Positions 26,015 to 36,824 of a stretch of 64,000 nt of DNA are shown piece by piece. The notes beneath the pieces were generated by a model, which ran no database searches, was not told the origin of the DNA, and was given only the letters and a program-made list of their open reading frames with translations. Source of the stretch: Bacteroidales bacterium (GTDB lineage Bacteria > Bacteroidota > Bacteroidia > Bacteroidales > Paludibacteraceae); the NCBI GenBank assembly GCA_015061145.1, contig SUXD01000010.1, positions 1 to 64,000 on the forward strand. The letters are read 5' to 3'. Numbering within the stretch: position 1 is the stretch's first letter; each line of letters opens with the position of its first letter. The position numbers and the translations under genes were made by a program.

Positions 26015-27079
26015 TTATTCTTTTTCGTGATGCGGTTCTACTCTGGCCAGTCCGATGAAGACTGATGCTAGCATGACAAACACGTATGCCTGTATGAATG
26101 CCACAAGCAATTCCAGAAAATTCATGAATATGGTGAATATGACGGCAACAGCTGTCATAGTGACAGATATGCCGGCGCTCATCTTGGCTACAAAAAATAT
26201 CAAGCAGATAAATGCAAGAATAATGGAGTGGCCTGCCAGTATGTTAGCGAAAAGACGAATCATCAATGCAAAGGGCTTTGTGAACACTCCGAACAGTTCC
26301 AATACCGGCATCAGCGGGAAAATCGGGCTTTTAAGCCAGACAGGAACAGCAGGAGAGAAAATCTCTTTCCAATATTCTTTTGTTCCGAATATATTCACAA
26401 CAAGCATGGTGATGATTGCAAGCACGAATGTCACAGCGATGTTGCCTGTAGTGTTGGCTCCGCCTGGGAAAATCGGTATCAGTCCCATCAAATTGTTGAT
26501 GAAAATGAAGAAGAATATGGTCAGCAGATAAGGCGAGAACTTTTTGTAGTCTTTTCCCACCGAAGGCTTGATGACATCGTCTTGTATGCTCATGATGAGC
26601 ATTTCCAGCGCTCCTCTGAAGCCTTTAGGAGCCGTCAGCGGATTTTTCTTGTACCATTTGGCTGCATAAAGGATGATGATGATAAGCAAGAGCGAATTAA
26701 GGAGCAGAGCGACAGCGTTTTTTGTGAGAGAGAAATCCCATGGACGAACTTCGTTCCCCAGCGCGTCTTTTTCTACAACTTTTCCTGCGTAGTCACCGCT
26801 TTCAGCAATATAGAATCCGTTGTATTCTTTTCCGTGATGCAGTTTTGAGGCGCAAAACATGTTCAGTCCTTTTTCGCTGCTGTAAACAATTACAGGCAGC
26901 GGAATGGCAATGTCTTTCTCGCCCACTTTGGTGATGTGCCATTCGTATGAGTCGCCCGTGTGACCGAAAATGAGTTCTCCCGGACTGAATGCGGCATCTT
27001 CTTCAGCGTATGCATTGACGGTGGTCAATGATGCGACAAACAAGAGCAGGATATGAAATATTTTAAGCCTGTTTTTCAT
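26015..27079 (-). CDS. atpB: ATP synthase Fo a subunit with N-terminal extension
   Basis: A 354-residue stator membrane protein that forms the proton half-channels next to the c-ring. The essential Arg lies in KPFALMIRLFANILAGH, and the C-terminal helices are typical. Before the first membrane helix (about 120-143) there is a cleavable-looking signal peptide (residues 1-25, ends AYA-EE) and about 95 residues of hydrophilic sequence expected in the periplasm. This makes it about 100 residues longer than E. coli AtpB; similar extensions occur in Bacteroidota. The start overlaps the preceding gene by 17 bases. Confidence 0.94.
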   Translation of the reverse strand: MKNRLKIFHILLLFVASLTTVNAYAEEDAAFSPGELIFGHTGDSYEWHITKVGEKDIAIPLPVIVYSSEKGLNMFCASKLHHGKEYNGFYIAESGDYAGKVVEKDALGNEVRPWDFSLTKNAVALLLNSLLLIIIILYAAKWYKKNPLTAPKGFRGALEMLIMSIQDDVIKPSVGKDYKKFSPYLLTIFFFIFINNLMGLIPIFPGGANTTGNIAVTFVLAIITMLVVNIFGTKEYWKEIFSPAVPVWLKSPIFPLMPVLELFGVFTKPFALMIRLFANILAGHSIILAFICLIFFVAKMSAGISVTMTAVAVIFTIFMNFLELLVAFIQAYVFVMLASVFIGLARVEPHHEKE

Positions 27080-27455
27080 TCGTTTTTTCTTTTTTTGCGG
27101 GTTTTAGCAGATATATAGTCTCGAAAACCAGCAATGTGATATAATAAACAAAGAAACTAATCAGTATGATGAATTGTTGCTCTTTTACAAAAAAAACATA
27201 CAGCATAATAAATGTTATCGAAAACAGCAGTTTCAAAAAAATGGAGAGCATAAAGGCAGATGTGAATCTGGCATTTGAAACGCTCAACATTTTCTTTATG
27301 CTCCAACAGGTGCCGAAACCCAGCAGCAAAAAGAAAACGGGGACGCTCCAAAAGAGGTCGAAATAACCGTCTTTGCCCAACACCAGCAGAAATGCTGCGG
27401 TCAGCAGACAAATGATGGAAGTCCAATATAAAACCGCTTTTTTCAGATTAAACAT
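27063..27455 (-). CDS. AtpI-like four-helix membrane protein of the atp operon
   Basis: A 130-residue membrane protein with four hydrophobic segments (about 9-27, 33-50, 68-90, 95-115) and a Lys/Glu-rich C-terminus. It sits between atpC and atpB and overlaps the atpB start by 17 bases. Position, size and topology suggest the AtpI role (helper for c-ring assembly or Mg2+ handling), but sequence similarity to AtpI is not obvious by eye, so the name is inference. Confidence 0.7.
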   Translation of the reverse strand: MFNLKKAVLYWTSIICLLTAAFLLVLGKDGYFDLFWSVPVFFLLLGFGTCWSIKKMLSVSNARFTSAFMLSIFLKLLFSITFIMLYVFFVKEQQFIILISFFVYYITLLVFETIYLLKPAKKEKTNEKQA

Positions 27456-27456
27456 T

Positions 27457-27693
27457 TTATTGTTCGATGCAAATTGTTATGTTGTTTTTGTTCACTTCCA
27501 CCAAGCCTGAACTAATTTCCAGCGATGACGTTCCTTCTTCGGTCTTGTAATCGATGCTTCCTTTTACCAAGGTAGAGATGATGGCTGCATGATTATGCAA
27601 CACGGTGAACCGTCCGTTTTTGCCAGGCACGCTTACTGCGGAAACTTTTCCGTTGTAAATCATTTTTTCAGGTGAAATAATTATCAGATTCAT
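27457..27693 (-). CDS. atpC: ATP synthase F1 epsilon subunit (short form)
   Basis: A 78-residue protein covering only the N-terminal beta-sandwich of epsilon. The typical pattern ISPEKMIYNGKVSAVSVPG then GRFTVLHNHAAIISTL is clear. The C-terminal two-helix arm that inhibits ATP hydrolysis in many bacteria is missing, as is usual for the short Bacteroidota form. It is one base from the next gene's stop-start junction and 6 bases after atpD. Confidence 0.95.
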   Translation of the reverse strand: MNLIIISPEKMIYNGKVSAVSVPGKNGRFTVLHNHAAIISTLVKGSIDYKTEEGTSSLEISSGLVEVNKNNITICIEQ

Positions 27694-27699
27694 CTTTTA

Positions 27700-29202
<1,503 letters not shown>

Positions 29203-29328
29203 TTAAGGTTTCTTATTTCAAAATTAAGAAGAGGAATCAAGAATAATGACCTTATTTGGGGCAATCGGACAGGACAATAATATAAATTGTATTGTAGTGT
29301 TCGTTCTTGGTTTCAATTCAAAATCTAT

Positions 29329-29360
29329 CAAAGGTAAAAAATTAAAATTTAAAATTGAAA
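29329..29360 (-). promoter_or_regulatory. Promoter of the atp operon
   Basis: The minus strand carries TACCTTTG (complement of 29329-29336) with TTTC (complement of 29357-29360) 20 bases upstream as an imperfect -33. It gives a leader of about 125 bases before atpD. The leader (29197-29322) is AT-rich and shows no clear fold. Confidence 0.7.
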
Positions 29361-29422
29361 ACTTTTTTATGAAAAAAAACAAGAAACGAAAAAAAGAGCA
29401 TGATTTTGTCGTAAAATGCATG

Positions 29423-29460
29423 ACAAAAAGAGCGAAACCTTTCGATTCCGCTCTTTTTGT
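29423..29460 (-). terminator. Terminator of the nuo operon
   Basis: ACAAAAAGAGCG (29423-29434) and CGCTCTTTTTGT (29449-29460) are exact inverted repeats, followed on the minus strand by a T-rich run. It starts 19 bases after the nuoN stop and lies just before the atp promoter. Confidence 0.85.
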
Positions 29461-29478
29461 TGTAATATGTGGTCGGTT

Positions 29479-30903
29479 TTATAAACCGAAACTTACACCG
29501 TTCAGGTATTCGTATATGCAACTTGCGAATCCGATAGCGAAAATGCCGATAAGACAAATGGCGAATGACACTTTTGTGTAATTGTCGGTTGTCAGTTTTT
29601 CAATAGGTGTTTCGTTCGGATTGATGAATATGGCTTTTACTACCAACAGATAGTAGTAGAGCGAAATGACAGTATTCAGCAAAGCGATGAACAGCAGCAG
29701 GTATTCTTGTTGCTCGGCTACGGCTGTAAATACAAAGAATTTGCTGAAGAATCCTGCCGTAGGAGGAATGCCGCCCAACGAGAACATGGCCAGCATCAAT
29801 ATGATTGACAAGTTCGGGTTGGTCTTGTAGAGGCCGTTGTAGTCGCTGATGTTGATTTTGCCGGTTTGTGTTTCAATGGCATTAGCTACGCCAAAGGCGG
29901 CCAAGTTTGATACGACATAAACCAGAATGTAGTAGATGGTTGCTCCCATTCCTTGCGCAGTGCCGATGAAAACGCTCAGAATAATATATCCAGCTTGCGA
30001 GATGGACGAGAATGCCAAAAATCGTTTGAAATTGTTTTGGCGAATGGCGAATATGTTACCGATGGTAATGGTAATGAGGATGATCCACCAAAGCATAGCG
30101 TTCCATTCGAAAAACAGATTGCCGAAAACGCGGTAAAGTATCACCATCAAAGCATACACGGCAGCCCCTTTTGATATAGTGGAAAGATAAGAGGTTACAT
30201 TGGTCGGCGCACCTTCGTAAACATCCGCTGTCCAAAGATGGAACGGAACAAGTGACAGTTTGAAGAAAAGGCCAGTCAGCACAAAAGTGAGCGCCAATAT
30301 TACAATGGCTGACGGCGCTATGATAGTTGTAGCTATATCTTCAAAGTATAGTGTTCCGCAGTTGCCGTAAAGCATCGAGAGGCCGAAGAGCATGATGACG
30401 GATGAGAAAACCGCAGTGAGGATGAATTTAGCTCCGGCTTCGGCTGAATGATGCGTGTATTTGTCGAACGCTACCAGCGATGCGATTGGGAGCGATGCAG
30501 TTTCGAGTCCGATGAAGAACAGAATGAAATTTCGTGCCGAAATCATCATGTACATGCCAAAAAGAGTAAGCAGCACGAGCATGAAGAATTCACCTCGCTT
30601 AAAGATGGTGTCTGATTTTTTCAACCATCCGTATGATTGTAAGAATATGATGAATACACCGATGTTCAGTATGTTTTTTACAATGGTTTCAACATCGTTG
30701 TTCACATACATGCCTGCAAAGGAACTTCCTGAAACGGGAAACAAAAATCCGCAGATGGTATGCAGTCCCCAGAGCGTGCATGCGATAAGGTGAAAGCCTT
30801 TCTTGCCTTTCTCGCCGGCAAACAGGTCGTATATCATCAAAATTAAGAAAACAACCAGTAAAGACATTTCCTGTCTTAACAGTAGATAATTGCTTAAGTC
30901 CAT
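29479..30903 (-). CDS. nuoN: NADH-quinone oxidoreductase-type Complex I subunit N
   Basis: A 474-residue polytopic membrane subunit with about 14 hydrophobic segments. It belongs to the antiporter-like subunits that drive proton translocation. The conserved region FKLSLVPFHLWTADVYEGAPT (shortened here: PFHLWTADVYEGAP) holds the key lysine helix, with FLAFSSISQAGYI following. It is the last gene of the operon, 9 bases after nuoM. Confidence 0.95.
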   Translation of the reverse strand: MDLSNYLLLRQEMSLLVVFLILMIYDLFAGEKGKKGFHLIACTLWGLHTICGFLFPVSGSSFAGMYVNNDVETIVKNILNIGVFIIFLQSYGWLKKSDTIFKRGEFFMLVLLTLFGMYMMISARNFILFFIGLETASLPIASLVAFDKYTHHSAEAGAKFILTAVFSSVIMLFGLSMLYGNCGTLYFEDIATTIIAPSAIVILALTFVLTGLFFKLSLVPFHLWTADVYEGAPTNVTSYLSTISKGAAVYALMVILYRVFGNLFFEWNAMLWWIILITITIGNIFAIRQNNFKRFLAFSSISQAGYIILSVFIGTAQGMGATIYYILVYVVSNLAAFGVANAIETQTGKINISDYNGLYKTNPNLSIILMLAMFSLGGIPPTAGFFSKFFVFTAVAEQQEYLLLFIALLNTVISLYYYLLVVKAIFINPNETPIEKLTTDNYTKVSFAICLIGIFAIGFASCIYEYLNGVSFGL

Positions 30904-30912
30904 TGTATCTTG

Positions 30913-32394
30913 TTAAAAATTAAACACTTTAATACTTTCTCTGATAATTTCTGCTACCCAGTTAGGGAACATACCGATGGCTGCTACGCACAATATGAGT
31001 CCGACAACGGAAATGCGTTCGTACCATACGGCATCTGTCAGTTTGAGGTGTTCCTCGTTGGTGCATACTCCGTATAGTATCTTGCCTACCACTCTCAATA
31101 TATATACTGCCGTGATGACGATTGATGAGCATGCGATGATTGTCAGTACACGATGGAAAGTGTCGTTGTTGCTCCATGAACCGACGAAAATAGTCATTTC
31201 TGCCACAAATCCGCTGAGTCCAGGCAGACCTAATGACGCTAAACCGGCAATGACATAGCAAACGGAGAGGAATGGCATGATGCGCATCAGTCCGTTCAGC
31301 TCTCTGATGTCTCTTGTGTGTGTGCGACCGTATATCATTCCAATCAATGCGAAGAATAATGCTGTCATCAATCCGTGCGAAAGCATTTGCATTACGGCGC
31401 CTGTCATCGCTGTCTTGTTAAGCATCAGCATGGCGAAAAGCACCAGACCGCAGTGGCTCACAGACGAGTATGCGTTGATGTATTTCAAATCGGTCTGCGA
31501 TATGGCGCCGAATGCTCCGTACACAACGCTGATGCCTGTCAGCAACAAGAATATCCATGCCATTTCGCTTGCTGCTTCGGGCATCAGGCAAATGGCGATG
31601 CGGTAGCATCCGTATCCTCCTAATTTCATCAGTACGCCAGCGTGAAGCATTGAAACGGCTGTAGGTGCCGAAGCGTGACCGTCAGGCGACCATGTGTGGA
31701 ACGGAAACATGGCTCCCAGTACGCCGAATCCGATAAAAGTAAGCGGGAAAAACAAGCGTTGCCATTCCATTGGGATATTTGATTTTGCTATCTCCAAAAT
31801 ATTGAAGGTTAACGAACCATCAGCCGTTTGTGCGCTGAAGTGTATTCCCAGCACTCCAAGAATAAGGAATGCCGAGCCGCCCATCAGCATCAGGGTGAGC
31901 TTCATGGCAGAGTATTCTTTCTTTCCTGTGCCCCAAAGTCCGATAAGCAGATACATAGGGATAAGCGCAGTTTCGTAGAATAATACCATGGTGAACATGT
32001 CGATGGAAATGAAGAATCCGTAAACTCCGATCGCCAACAGTGTCAGCCAGATGAAGAAGTCACGCGTCAGCGGCTGCAGGTTCCACGAAGCGAAAACGCC
32101 CGTGAAAACAATGATGGCCGAGAGCAGAATCATAACCACTGATATGCCGTCAACTCCTACTGAATAATGAATGTTCAATGCAGGATACCAAAGATAGTCT
32201 GCCATAAAGAGCATGTCGGCGGTGTTGCCGGCATTTCGCTCGTTTATGAATAAAATCAGCAAAGCGACTGCCATGATCAACTCTATCGTAGAACCGATGA
32301 CAGCGACAGCTCTCACTTGCTTGATGTTTTTGCAAGGTATGAACCCCAGCAGCATCAAGACCGGAACGATGACAAAATAAGAAAGTAAGTCCAT
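30913..32394 (-). CDS. nuoM: Complex I subunit M (antiporter-like)
   Basis: A 493-residue membrane subunit with about 14 helices. Signatures are FYETALIPMYLLIGLWG (the conserved Glu in helix 5), PFHTWSPDGHASAPTAVS, and YINAYSSVSHCGLVLFA. The protein is a proton-translocating member of the membrane arm. Spacing to nuoL is 24 bases. Confidence 0.96.
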   Translation of the reverse strand: MDLLSYFVIVPVLMLLGFIPCKNIKQVRAVAVIGSTIELIMAVALLILFINERNAGNTADMLFMADYLWYPALNIHYSVGVDGISVVMILLSAIIVFTGVFASWNLQPLTRDFFIWLTLLAIGVYGFFISIDMFTMVLFYETALIPMYLLIGLWGTGKKEYSAMKLTLMLMGGSAFLILGVLGIHFSAQTADGSLTFNILEIAKSNIPMEWQRLFFPLTFIGFGVLGAMFPFHTWSPDGHASAPTAVSMLHAGVLMKLGGYGCYRIAICLMPEAASEMAWIFLLLTGISVVYGAFGAISQTDLKYINAYSSVSHCGLVLFAMLMLNKTAMTGAVMQMLSHGLMTALFFALIGMIYGRTHTRDIRELNGLMRIMPFLSVCYVIAGLASLGLPGLSGFVAEMTIFVGSWSNNDTFHRVLTIIACSSIVITAVYILRVVGKILYGVCTNEEHLKLTDAVWYERISVVGLILCVAAIGMFPNWVAEIIRESIKVFNF

Positions 32395-32418
32395 ATATCT
32401 TTTTCTATTATGCGGTTA

Positions 32419-34329
32419 TTAAATAAGAATCATAATCAGTACAATACCTAATGCGCCTCCAATGAATACAACGGCATAGTCTTGCACCAGACCCGATTGG
32501 ATGAATTTTGTCTTTTGCGACACGAAGTTGGTGACGCAAGCCAAAGCGTTCATGAATCCATCGACGATATGACGGTCGAACCATGCAGTAGGCTTGGATA
32601 TTCTGTTGAAGATGATTTTTTTAGTAACAAACAGCCACATCTCGTCAAAGTAGAATTTGTGGTATGCGGATGTGTAAAGTCCTTTTACCGAATTTGCCAC
32701 TTTGTCGGGGATTTCGGTTTTCTTCATATACATTTTTGCGGCGATGGCAATGCCCAGTACAGCAATAGCGATGCTTGCGCAGGCTACTATCCAGTTGATG
32801 TGCGTGTCGAATGGCATTCCGTCGGCCGAAACGAATTTTGAGAAAGGAATGAAACCGCAGATAATGGTAAGAGCTGCAAGGAACATCAGCGGGAATGTCA
32901 TTGCCAAACCTGCTTCGTGTGGTTTGTGTTCGTAGACTTTGTTGTTGTCGTTCCAAAAGATATTGAAATACAGACGGAACATGTAGAATGCAGTCAGTCC
33001 AGCGCAAATATACAAGCAGCTGAAAAGAATCATGTCGTGATGAAATGCAGCGGCAAGAATTTCGTCCTTACTGAAAAATCCGGAGAACGGAGGAATGCCA
33101 GCGATAGCCAAGCAAGCAATCAAGAATGTGATGTTGGTGATAGGCAGGTGTTTCTTCAGTCCGCCCATGGCGCTCATCTCGTTGCTGTGGACAGCATGAA
33201 TGACGGCACCTGCGCCCAAGAACAGCAATGCTTTGAAGAATGCGTGTGTGAAAAGATGGAACATGGATGCCATATATCCCAATCCGTCGTGCCCAGCCAA
33301 TCCTGATACACCTAGCGAAGTGATCATATAAGCGATTTGAGAAATTGTGGAGAATGCCAAAACACGTTTGATATCAGTTTGTGTACATGCTACTACCGCG
33401 GCAAAAAGCGAGGTGATGGCCCCGATATATCCTATGATGGTGAGCACTTCAGGCGTTCCGAGATAATAGACAGGGAAAAGTCTGGCAACGAGGAATACGC
33501 CGGCTACAACCATTGTGGCTGCGTGTATCAGTGCCGAAACAGGAGTAGGACCTTCCATTGCGTCGGGCAACCATATATGGAACGGCAGCATGGCTGATTT
33601 TCCCACACCACCCATAAAGATGAGCATCATGCCCCACGACAATATTGATATGCCTAGGAAAGAGATGCCGGCTGTAGTCGAAATCAGAATGTTGTTCTCT
33701 GGGTTTGTAAGTGTGATGAAATCGAATGTTTCAGAATAGAATGACACTAACAGAATGCCGACAAGGAAGAAGAAGTCGGCGAATCGAGTGACAATGAAAG
33801 CCTTTTTGGATGCGGCTATCGCTGAAGGTTTTGTGTAGTAGAATCCAATGAGTGAATAGGATGAAACGCCTACCAATTCCCAGAATATGTACATTTGGAA
33901 AATGTTGGTTGCTACTACAAGACCCAGCATGGAGAATGTGAACAGTGAAAGCAGCGCATAGTAGCGTTGAAAGCCTCGTTCGCCCTTCATATATCCGAAA
34001 CTGTAGATATGCACCATCAGCGAAACAGTAGTGATGACCACCAGCATCATAACTGATATTGGGTCGAGCAGTATGCCGAGATCGATGTGCAAATGCTCTG
34101 TGATTTTCAACCATTCAAAATTGAATGCGATGATTTTTTGATAAGCGCCGTCAGCCATCCCTGTGCTGAAGAAATAGTCGCCTGCAGTGATATACGACAG
34201 GATAGCGATGATGCCTAAACTGAGCGTGCCAAAAACACCCGCAACAACAGGTTTCAGTTTACTGTCCATCAGTCCCAGGAAAAGGAACATCAAGGCGGGA
34301 AGTATTATTATGGGCAAAGTGTATGACAT
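32419..34329 (-). CDS. nuoL: Complex I subunit L (antiporter-like)
   Basis: A 636-residue distal membrane-arm subunit. It has MFIFWELVGVSSYSLIGFYY-like text (IFWELVGVSSYSLIGFYY), PFHIWLPDAMEGPTPVSA, and KRVLAFSTISQIAYM. The C-terminal part after residue 480 contains the amphipathic lateral helix region and a last membrane helix (YAVVFIGGALGIVLIMILI). The length is normal for NuoL. Confidence 0.96.
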   Translation of the reverse strand: MSYTLPIIILPALMFLFLGLMDSKLKPVVAGVFGTLSLGIIAILSYITAGDYFFSTGMADGAYQKIIAFNFEWLKITEHLHIDLGILLDPISVMMLVVITTVSLMVHIYSFGYMKGERGFQRYYALLSLFTFSMLGLVVATNIFQMYIFWELVGVSSYSLIGFYYTKPSAIAASKKAFIVTRFADFFFLVGILLVSFYSETFDFITLTNPENNILISTTAGISFLGISILSWGMMLIFMGGVGKSAMLPFHIWLPDAMEGPTPVSALIHAATMVVAGVFLVARLFPVYYLGTPEVLTIIGYIGAITSLFAAVVACTQTDIKRVLAFSTISQIAYMITSLGVSGLAGHDGLGYMASMFHLFTHAFFKALLFLGAGAVIHAVHSNEMSAMGGLKKHLPITNITFLIACLAIAGIPPFSGFFSKDEILAAAFHHDMILFSCLYICAGLTAFYMFRLYFNIFWNDNNKVYEHKPHEAGLAMTFPLMFLAALTIICGFIPFSKFVSADGMPFDTHINWIVACASIAIAVLGIAIAAKMYMKKTEIPDKVANSVKGLYTSAYHKFYFDEMWLFVTKKIIFNRISKPTAWFDRHIVDGFMNALACVTNFVSQKTKFIQSGLVQDYAVVFIGGALGIVLIMILI

Positions 34330-34342
34330 ATATTTTTATTTT

Positions 34343-34660
34343 TTAATATTTCATTTTGTTTATATCATCCACAAAAATGTTTTTCACATTTCTGTAAATG
34401 TCAATAATTATAGCGATAGCCAAAGCTGTTTCGGCTGCGGAGATTCCTATAATAAACAGGGTGAAGAAAAATCCGTCCAGTTGTCCGGGGAACAGTATGC
34501 GGTTGAATACGGCGAAATTCATGTCCACGGCATTCAGCATGAGTTCGAGCGACATAAGAATGGTCAGCAGGTTGCGTCTTGCCAAGAATCCGTAAACTCC
34601 GACAAAGAACATGATTGTACTGACAATCAGATATGCTTCTAATGGAATATTGTTCATCAT
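34343..34660 (-). CDS. nuoK: Complex I subunit K
   Basis: A 105-residue subunit with three membrane helices. The two conserved glutamates are visible in LMSLELMLNAVDMNF and SAAETALAIAIIID; they belong to the charged axis of the membrane arm. The start has two consecutive ATG codons (34660 or 34657). Confidence 0.95.
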   Translation of the reverse strand: MMNNIPLEAYLIVSTIMFFVGVYGFLARRNLLTILMSLELMLNAVDMNFAVFNRILFPGQLDGFFFTLFIIGISAAETALAIAIIIDIYRNVKNIFVDDINKMKY

Positions 34661-34680
34661 ATATCAGTGTTTTTCGTTTT

Positions 34681-35181
34681 TTATCTTTTTCTTGCTATCA
34701 TGATACCTCCGATGATGCATGCCAGCAATAAAATACTGATGGCTTCGAAAGGGAGCAGGTATTGAGATTTGTCAGTACCCATAAGTGTCATGCCGATTTC
34801 TTGCATTGTAGGCTGTTGCCATACCTGCTCGGCAGTTTTAAAAATATTTTTTAGAATAATGTACAGGCAAAGTGCCCCGCCGCCTAATGCTACAAGCGCG
34901 GCGCTCAGCACGCGCTTCCATTCGCGCGGTTTTTCTTTGTCGCCCGCATGACTGGTCAAAAGGATAGAGAAAATGAACAGAACCAGTATGCCTCCAGCAT
35001 AGACTGAAATCTGCACACCGGCAAGAAACTCATATCCTAATTGCAGATATATGCCTCCCGTGGCAATTAACACAAAAAGCAAGTATGTAGCAGAGCGTAA
35101 TATTCGTCTGGAAGTCACCGAAAGAACGGAGAAGATGACAATTACTGCTGCCAGAATGTAGAATATAATTTGTTCGGCCAT
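34681..35181 (-). CDS. nuoJ: Complex I subunit J
   Basis: A 166-residue membrane subunit with about five helices. The pattern RILRSATYLLFVLIATGGIYLQLGYEFL then VQISVYAGGILVLFIFSILL is typical of NuoJ (given here in part: YVFLxxxGxY-like LGYEFLAGVQISVYAGGI). The helix after it includes the flexible segment involved in coupling. It starts 2 bases after the nuoI stop. Confidence 0.94.
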   Translation of the reverse strand: MAEQIIFYILAAVIVIFSVLSVTSRRILRSATYLLFVLIATGGIYLQLGYEFLAGVQISVYAGGILVLFIFSILLTSHAGDKEKPREWKRVLSAALVALGGGALCLYIILKNIFKTAEQVWQQPTMQEIGMTLMGTDKSQYLLPFEAISILLLACIIGGIMIARKR

Positions 35182-35183
35182 TT

Positions 35184-35687
35184 TTATTGTTGATTAGTTT
35201 GTTTTGTTTCGATGATTTTTTTCTCTTTTAATTTAGAACCTTCGTGATTCAGTTTTTTCACTAATATCTCGCGTCGGAAAACGGCGTTTTCAAAAGTGTT
35301 TCTGAATTCGATGGCTTTCTGCGGGCAATTCATTACGCATACATTGCAGAAGGTGCATTGCCCCAAATCGTAGAAATAGTTTTTCAGCACTTTCTTCTTT
35401 TTGCCGTCTTCTGTCTCGATGATTTCCGACTCGATGTTGATTGTTCCGTTCGGGCAGTTCATCTGACAAAGGCCGCATGCGGTACACGAATGCTCGTTGT
35501 TCTCGTTGTGTATCATGACGAGCTCTCCTCTGAAACGGTCGGACACATGCAGTGTAGTGTGACGGTTTTCGGGATACATCTCGGTCACTTTCGGGGTGAA
35601 AAACTCCTTGATGGTAACTTTCATGCCCACCAGTAACGATTTCAGCCCTTTGAAAAAAGATGAGAAATATGAAATTACAGAATTCAT
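35184..35687 (-). CDS. nuoI: Complex I subunit I (2x[4Fe-4S] ferredoxin-like)
   Basis: A 167-residue peripheral subunit with two [4Fe-4S] motifs, CTACGLCQMNCP (about 69-80) and CTFCNVCVMNCP (about 112-123). These clusters (N6a, N6b) pass electrons toward NuoB. Because the operon lacks nuoEFG, these clusters probably receive electrons from a donor other than a NADH module. The C-terminus is Lys/Gln-rich. Confidence 0.95.
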   Translation of the reverse strand: MNSVISYFSSFFKGLKSLLVGMKVTIKEFFTPKVTEMYPENRHTTLHVSDRFRGELVMIHNENNEHSCTACGLCQMNCPNGTINIESEIIETEDGKKKKVLKNYFYDLGQCTFCNVCVMNCPQKAIEFRNTFENAVFRREILVKKLNHEGSKLKEKKIIETKQTNQQ

Positions 35688-35719
35688 GTTGAATTGTTTA
35701 AAACGCTATTAAGAATAAA

Positions 35720-36796
35720 TTAAAAATGCCATCCGTAAACTACGATGATTGTCATTACAATCAGGTTAATCATATTGATAGGCAAAATGTATTTCCATTC
35801 GAGATGCAGAAGCTGGTCGATGCGCAGACGCGGGAATGTCCAGCGTACCCACAGACTGAAAAATACAAGCAACGCTGTTTTGCCGAGGAACCATACTACG
35901 GATGGAATGTAGTCCATCACCTGGTTGAAGGCGTCCAGTCCGCTTATGTGCAAAGGCATCCAGCCGCCAAGGAACATTGTAGTTGCAATAGATGCAATAA
36001 TGAACATGTTCAGATATTCGGAGAGGTAAAAGAAACCGAATTGTATTCCTGAATATTCCGTATGATAACCTGCAGTAAGCTCCGATTCGGCTTCAGGCAA
36101 GTCGAAAGGACCGCGGTTTGTTTCGGCGTGACCGGAAATCAGATAGCTGATGAAGGCAATAATCATGGGAATGTGACCTTTGAAGATGAACCATCCGTCT
36201 TGCTGCATCTCTACAATTTCAGAGAGTTGCATGGTGCCGGCAAGCACCACTACAGTAAGCAGCGCAACGCTGGCCGAAAGTTCGTAGCTTACAAGCTGCG
36301 CACCGCTTCGCATGGCACCTATCATGGAGAATTTGTTGTTGCTGGCCCATCCGGCAAGCAGGATGCCGATGATGCCGAGCGACGATACTGCTAATACATA
36401 GAAAATACCGATGTTGAAATCGAGCACTTGCATTCCTTTGCCGAACGGAATGGCGCCGAACGAGAGAAATGAGGCGATGATGACAACAAAAGGCGCTATA
36501 TAGAACAGCACTTTGTCAATGTGATTGATGGAAATAATTTCCTTCAATAATATTTTGAACATATCGGCAAAAGGCTGCAACAGACCTTTCCATCCCACTC
36601 TGTTAGGGCCAAGACGGCATTGGAAGAATGCGCAAATCTTTCTTTCCCCGTAAATGAGCGCTAAAGCAATAAGTGCATAAGCAGTCAAGAGCGCGATGCC
36701 GATAACGACAAATTCGATGAACAAAACCCAAAATTCGGGCATGCATCCTCTTAATAAATTGTCAAACCACGATGTGACTATTTGAAAATCAAACAT
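35720..36796 (-). CDS. nuoH: Complex I subunit H
   Basis: A 358-residue membrane subunit with about eight helices that forms the quinone tunnel together with NuoB and Nuo[22 protein letters not shown] and [19 protein letters not shown] (acidic loop near the quinone site) are diagnostic. It lies 28 bases after nuoCD. Confidence 0.96.
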   Translation of the reverse strand: MFDFQIVTSWFDNLLRGCMPEFWVLFIEFVVIGIALLTAYALIALALIYGERKICAFFQCRLGPNRVGWKGLLQPFADMFKILLKEIISINHIDKVLFYIAPFVVIIASFLSFGAIPFGKGMQVLDFNIGIFYVLAVSSLGIIGILLAGWASNNKFSMIGAMRSGAQLVSYELSASVALLTVVVLAGTMQLSEIVEMQQDGWFIFKGHIPMIIAFISYLISGHAETNRGPFDLPEAESELTAGYHTEYSGIQFGFFYLSEYLNMFIIASIATTMFLGGWMPLHISGLDAFNQVMDYIPSVVWFLGKTALLVFFSLWVRWTFPRLRIDQLLHLEWKYILPINMINLIVMTIIVVYGWHF

Positions 36797-36824
36797 ATAT
36801 CTTTTTGTTATAGTTCAATATAAA

